A stretch of DNA of 64,000 nucleotides from SAR202 cluster bacterium bin127 (GTDB taxonomy: Bacteria; Chloroflexota; Dehalococcoidia; Lucifugimonadales; Lucifugimonadaceae): contig MPNN01000004.1 of assembly GCA_002239045.1 (NCBI GenBank), positions 1 through 64,000 of the forward strand. The letters run 5' to 3'. Both the position numbers and the translations under genes were made by a program. Of this stretch, positions 62,001 to 64,000 are shown one piece after another. The notes beneath the pieces are model-generated. The model had not been told where the DNA came from and searched no databases. It saw nothing but the letters and a program-made list of their open reading frames with translations. Numbering within the stretch: position 1 is the stretch's first letter; each line of letters starts with the position of its first letter.

Positions 62001-63235
62001 TCGTTCAGCCACTCCGTACCGCTCGCCGCGGCGTAGACGGACTTCAACGCGTCTCGATCCATCTTGTTGCAATAAGGCAATCCCGAATCTGCCAAGTCGT
62101 TCGTCAAACCGACGAGAAAACCCGAAGCCAAGAACGATTCAGGCACGCACCCGGCGAAATCGTTCCCGGCGATCCGTAACTCTTGCAGATTCAACTCGCC
62201 GATTTCAGATGGGATCCTGCCCACAAGTTGGTTGCCCGCAAGCAACAATCCCTCGAGCACCGAAAAACCCCTGAGATCCGCCGATATCTCGCCGCTTAAC
62301 TCGTTGTTCGACAGATCAAGCCAAGTCAGATTATCCAGGTTGGCGAGTATCGACGGTATCTCGCCCATCAGTTCGTTGTCGCTCAAATCTAGATAGGCCA
62401 GATCCGTCAGATTGCCGATCTGTGACGGGATGGAACCGGTTAGATCGTTTTCCGACAATCCCAGATGCTGAAGGTTGACCAGGTTGCCGATAGAACTTGG
62501 AAGCTCACCAGAAAGGTAATTGATGTCTACCGAAATTAATTCGAGACCAGTCAGATTTCCGATTTGGGTCGGTAAATTCCCGGTTAACACGTTACCCGAT
62601 AGATTTAACTCCCTCAGCCTCGTAAGACCGCCGATCTCTTCCGGTATCGCACCTGAAACTTTGTTCCCTGCCAAATCCAATATCCGCAGGTTGGCCAATC
62701 CGCCAATCTCAGAAGGCAGCGCCCCGCTCAACCCGTTATCACGAAGCAAAATCGCGACTACGCGTTCGCCCTCCGTCGTCACGCCATACCACTCGCCGAT
62801 CGGAGCATCGCTCAACCAACCGTCGTTCCGGTTCCAGCGCTCACCACCCAGATCGCGGTAGATAGCAGACAATGCAATCTGATCCGGCGTCGCAGGCACC
62901 GGAGTAGACGTCGCCGTAGGTTCCGTAGTCGCCGTAGGTTCCGGAGTAGGCGTTGGTTCGGGGGTCGCCGTTGGTTCTGGGGTCGAGGTCGGTTCGACCG
63001 TCGCCGTGGGCGGAATTGGCGTCGCCGACGGTTCAGGGGTAGGCGTCGCCGACGGCTCGGCCGCCTTCGTCGGCTCAACCGTTGGCAAGACTTGAACCTC
63101 AGGCGATTCTGGGGTTACTGTCTGAGTAGGTCCAGACGTCGGTGGCACCGGTTCAGAACTGGTGCAAGCAAACACGAATAACAGACTCGACAACGCGAAT
63201 AATCCTAAGGTTGAATAAACGATCCGCTTCAACAC
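59003..63235 (-). CDS. giant LRR lipoprotein with four capped LRR blocks
   Basis: A 1410-residue lipoprotein. The signal ends SSLLFVFAC. A Pro/Thr/Glu spacer (about residues 30-115, TPEPTPTPEPTAT-like) follows. Four LRR arrays come next, each opened by a cap of the form ALxxLYxxTxGxxWxNxxxWLSDxPIGxWxGV. Caps begin near residues 118, 397, 645 and 1090. LRRs are the plant-type LxxLxLxxNxLTGxIPxEIGxLxx, roughly 45 in all. Short Cys-paired linkers (FAGCVPESFL ... GLPYCNKM; TGCVVVDVQ ... LGFCRDV) join blocks. Likely role: ligand or surface binding outside the cell. Confidence 0.92.
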   Translation of the reverse strand: MLKRIVYSTLGLFALSSLLFVFACTSSEPVPPTSGPTQTVTPESPEVQVLPTVEPTKAAEPSATPTPEPSATPIPPTATVEPTSTPEPTATPEPTPTPEPTATTEPTATSTPVPATPDQIALSAIYRDLGGERWNRNDGWLSDAPIGEWYGVTTEGERVVAILLRDNGLSGALPSEIGGLANLRILDLAGNKVSGAIPEEIGGLTRLRELNLSGNVLTGNLPTQIGNLTGLELISVDINYLSGELPSSIGNLVNLQHLGLSENDLTGSIPSQIGNLTDLAYLDLSDNELMGEIPSILANLDNLTWLDLSNNELSGEISADLRGFSVLEGLLLAGNQLVGRIPSEIGELNLQELRIAGNDFAGCVPESFLASGFLVGLTNDLADSGLPYCNKMDRDALKSVYAAASGTEWLNDENWLSDEYVGDWFGVTTDGQGRVIRLELGSNGLIGSISPAIVGLEKLQFLDLGGNRLAGQLPSEIGELGELTHLILADNMLHGPIPREIGSLHDLRVLSLSSNELTGEIPAELEELGEIERVDLSRNELVGTIPSGIGNLQDLAELNLGHNGLTGEIPREIGLLDNLALMDVSNNDLTGELPLQLRNLRLDVLRVAQNGLTGCVVVDVQAALSGTSHDLEDAGLGFCRDVAENALSALFESTNGANWFNRANWLGDAPLDEWDGIETDELGRVIEINLSQNGLAGSIPSEIADLARLKKLDFSRNAVEGELPVEIAELVELRELVLFENRISGTIPPEIGGLSELTRLNLSFNGLTGEIPEEIGELTGLETLALAGNRLEGEVPKSLGRLSGLTNLSLGENELSGSIPPELGALTNLESLELGANFLSGEIPQGIVNLHKLESLDLADNLLNGPLPQGFGNLVNLTDLQLSRNTLSGELPSDIGNLVRLERLYLDDNEFTGGIPRRIGQLVNLDQLVMFGNRLSGSIPPEMGGMPLVREIFLDGNQLTGPVPAELGELWSLEQLGLNSNELTGSIPPELGELRGLNRLGLMNNGLTGQIPEEFGELRNLENLGLSGNRLTGEIPPQFGFLRKLQTLTISGNEFNDCVANALEGWFGRAGFEHDLADALLGFCDKVERDALIALYLSTNGNRWLNNDGWLSDRPIGSWFGVSTDDGGRVTHIELPSNLLTNSVPSDIGAFKKLVALNLSENSIVGEIPPEIGDLTNLGTLDLRRNLLTGGIPSEIGNLANLRTLELSHNFLSEPIPSSVGQLKRLAHFYLGSNDLSGRIPPEIGNMANVTHIHLDFNALTGEIPEELGDLPNLISLLLQENNLTGKIPVEMMRIGTLSYVHMSGNQLTGPIPPEIGNLLSLRVIEIDRNRLSGTIPVEVGKLTRLLGISLIGNNLRGRIPEAFTELRLVNVRLERLTLRGNRFTGCFPSGLMQLPSNDLRELGLPRCRG

Positions 63236-63666
63236 GACATCTGTATCCTTATCCGTACCAACTCGGTCTGTTATGGACTCTCACGATGACATCGCTCCGT
63301 GATACTCCGTCACACCTGTTCGCCTTCCTAATCGTACCACTGCGTCGTCCCATGAACGGCCACAAGCAAAGCTCAAAGGATCGACGACAGAGCGCGGGGG
63401 TTGCAGAACCGAATCGGCAGGTACCACCCCACAGTGTGTGACCCAATCATTCCCGCGCCTCAACCTAGTTCGCACAAAACGTGGGTTTTTCGCCGCGCGC
63501 GTCACCAAATCGTAGGGTAAACTGTTGCAACAAATCAGGTACCGTACACTGCGATTCACGGCATTCGCAACCTTAGCTTTATTGTGTTCGTTCCTGACAA
63601 GAAGGAAACGCGTCGAAATCTGCAACGCAGTGACCATCGATGCGTCACGATAGAAGGAGGCATGTG
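63236..63666. other. gene-free region between divergent surface genes
   Basis: This 431-bp stretch separates two divergent lipoprotein genes. I see no credible ORF, RNA or REP-like palindrome. A short inverted pair (GGTACCACCCCAC near 63421) and AT-richer sequence at 63520-63600 could hold promoters, but no clear -35/-10 pair was found. Confidence 0.4.
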
Positions 63667-64000
63667 ATGCGAACACTGTTTCGCCACGATCCCCGAACGC
63701 TCTTATTAATTCTCGGGAGTACCCTCCTGATACCCCTCGCGGCCTTCGCCGCGATCGCCTGCACGGACGATTCAGGCCCGGCAGTTGGAGGCACCGTCAC
63801 CATCGCGGTCGCCGGAGTTCCCCCGCTAATTCAAGAGCCGCGTCGAGACATCAGCGCGACCGGCGGAATCGGGAAAGACTTCTCGATCTATGAGACTATT
63901 GTGCGCGCCCCGCACGTCAGCCCTCCGACACCGCCACCGCAAGACCATACCGGATACTCCCCGTCGGACCTCGGTCTTGCCGAGTCTTGGGAAATCGCAT
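63667..64000 (+). CDS. peptide-type ABC substrate-binding lipoprotein (partial)
   Basis: The gene runs off the window after 111 codons. The ATG at 63667 follows AAGGAGG by 6 nt, a strong RBS. The signal LLILGSTLLIPLAAFAAIAC ends in a lipobox Cys. The mature start GGTVTIAVAGVPPLI, then IGKDFSIYETIVRAP and LGLAESWEIA match solute-binding proteins family 5 (oligopeptide/dipeptide type), whose N-terminus reads 'GGTL...IYETL...LAESW'. Transporter partners probably lie beyond the window. Confidence 0.8.
   Translation, partial: MRTLFRHDPRTLLLILGSTLLIPLAAFAAIACTDDSGPAVGGTVTIAVAGVPPLIQEPRRDISATGGIGKDFSIYETIVRAPHVSPPTPPPQDHTGYSPSDLGLAESWEIA

Overview
The window looks like chromosomal DNA of a Chloroflexota bacterium of the SAR202/Dehalococcoidia kind. 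This is inferred from gene style, not from a marker gene: fairly high GC, an enolase-superfamily dehydratase, an amidohydrolase, several FAD amine oxidases, a molybdenum hydroxylase, MFS exporters, many secreted lipoproteins and very large leucine-rich-repeat (LRR) proteins. No rRNA, phage, transposase or CRISPR array is visible. Two tRNAs (Glu-UUC and Arg-CCU, both with encoded CCA) are present.

Layout. 0.3-6.4 kb: ybaB-recR, an enolase-superfamily gene, recO, and an AT-richer pair (methyltransferase-like protein plus SPL-type radical SAM protein). 6.4-10 kb: hflKC, then a vapBC toxin-antitoxin pair bounded by matching 30-bp palindromes and followed by a 195-bp inverted-repeat element. 10-13.5 kb: a 1106-residue LRR surface protein with a 15-G tract in its leader. 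13.7-17.6 kb: a three-subunit molybdenum hydroxylase ending in a clear terminator. 17.8-20.4 kb: a Gfo/Idh/MocA oxidoreductase overlapping an MFS exporter. 20.7-21.1 kb: a decayed NirB-like fragment. 21.1-29.7 kb: five tandem lipoprotein genes of two alternating types. 30-35.7 kb: two FAD amine oxidases, a carbonic-anhydrase-like lipoprotein lacking two zinc ligands, a DM13 protein and an MFS transporter. 36-43.9 kb: tRNAs, a uronate-dehydrogenase-like SDR, rsmG, a flippase-like protein, ppx, an NTR-like secreted protein, and an AIR-synthase/HypE-like protein. 44-53.5 kb: an Fe(III) ABC transporter followed by a complete branched-chain amino-acid ABC transporter (livKHMGF). 53.5-59 kb: sirtuin, O-methyltransferase, DUF1761-like membrane protein, amidohydrolase, a tandem PaREP1-like pair and rmuC. 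59-63.2 kb: a 1410-residue LRR lipoprotein. The window ends inside a peptide-type ABC substrate-binding protein.

Three themes stand out. First, the cell surface: LRR and lipoprotein genes take up about 16 kb, with internal 72-bp repeats, near-identical 3' modules shared by paralogues, and two 15-nt G tracts, one in a leader and one breaking a gene. Second, small palindromic repeats are scattered between genes, and two have gone in frame into enzyme genes, adding short peptides. Third, a carbonic anhydrase fold has lost the residues needed for zinc catalysis. The best candidates for something new are the alternating lipoprotein cluster, the G-tract surface gene, and the methyltransferase-like/radical SAM pair.
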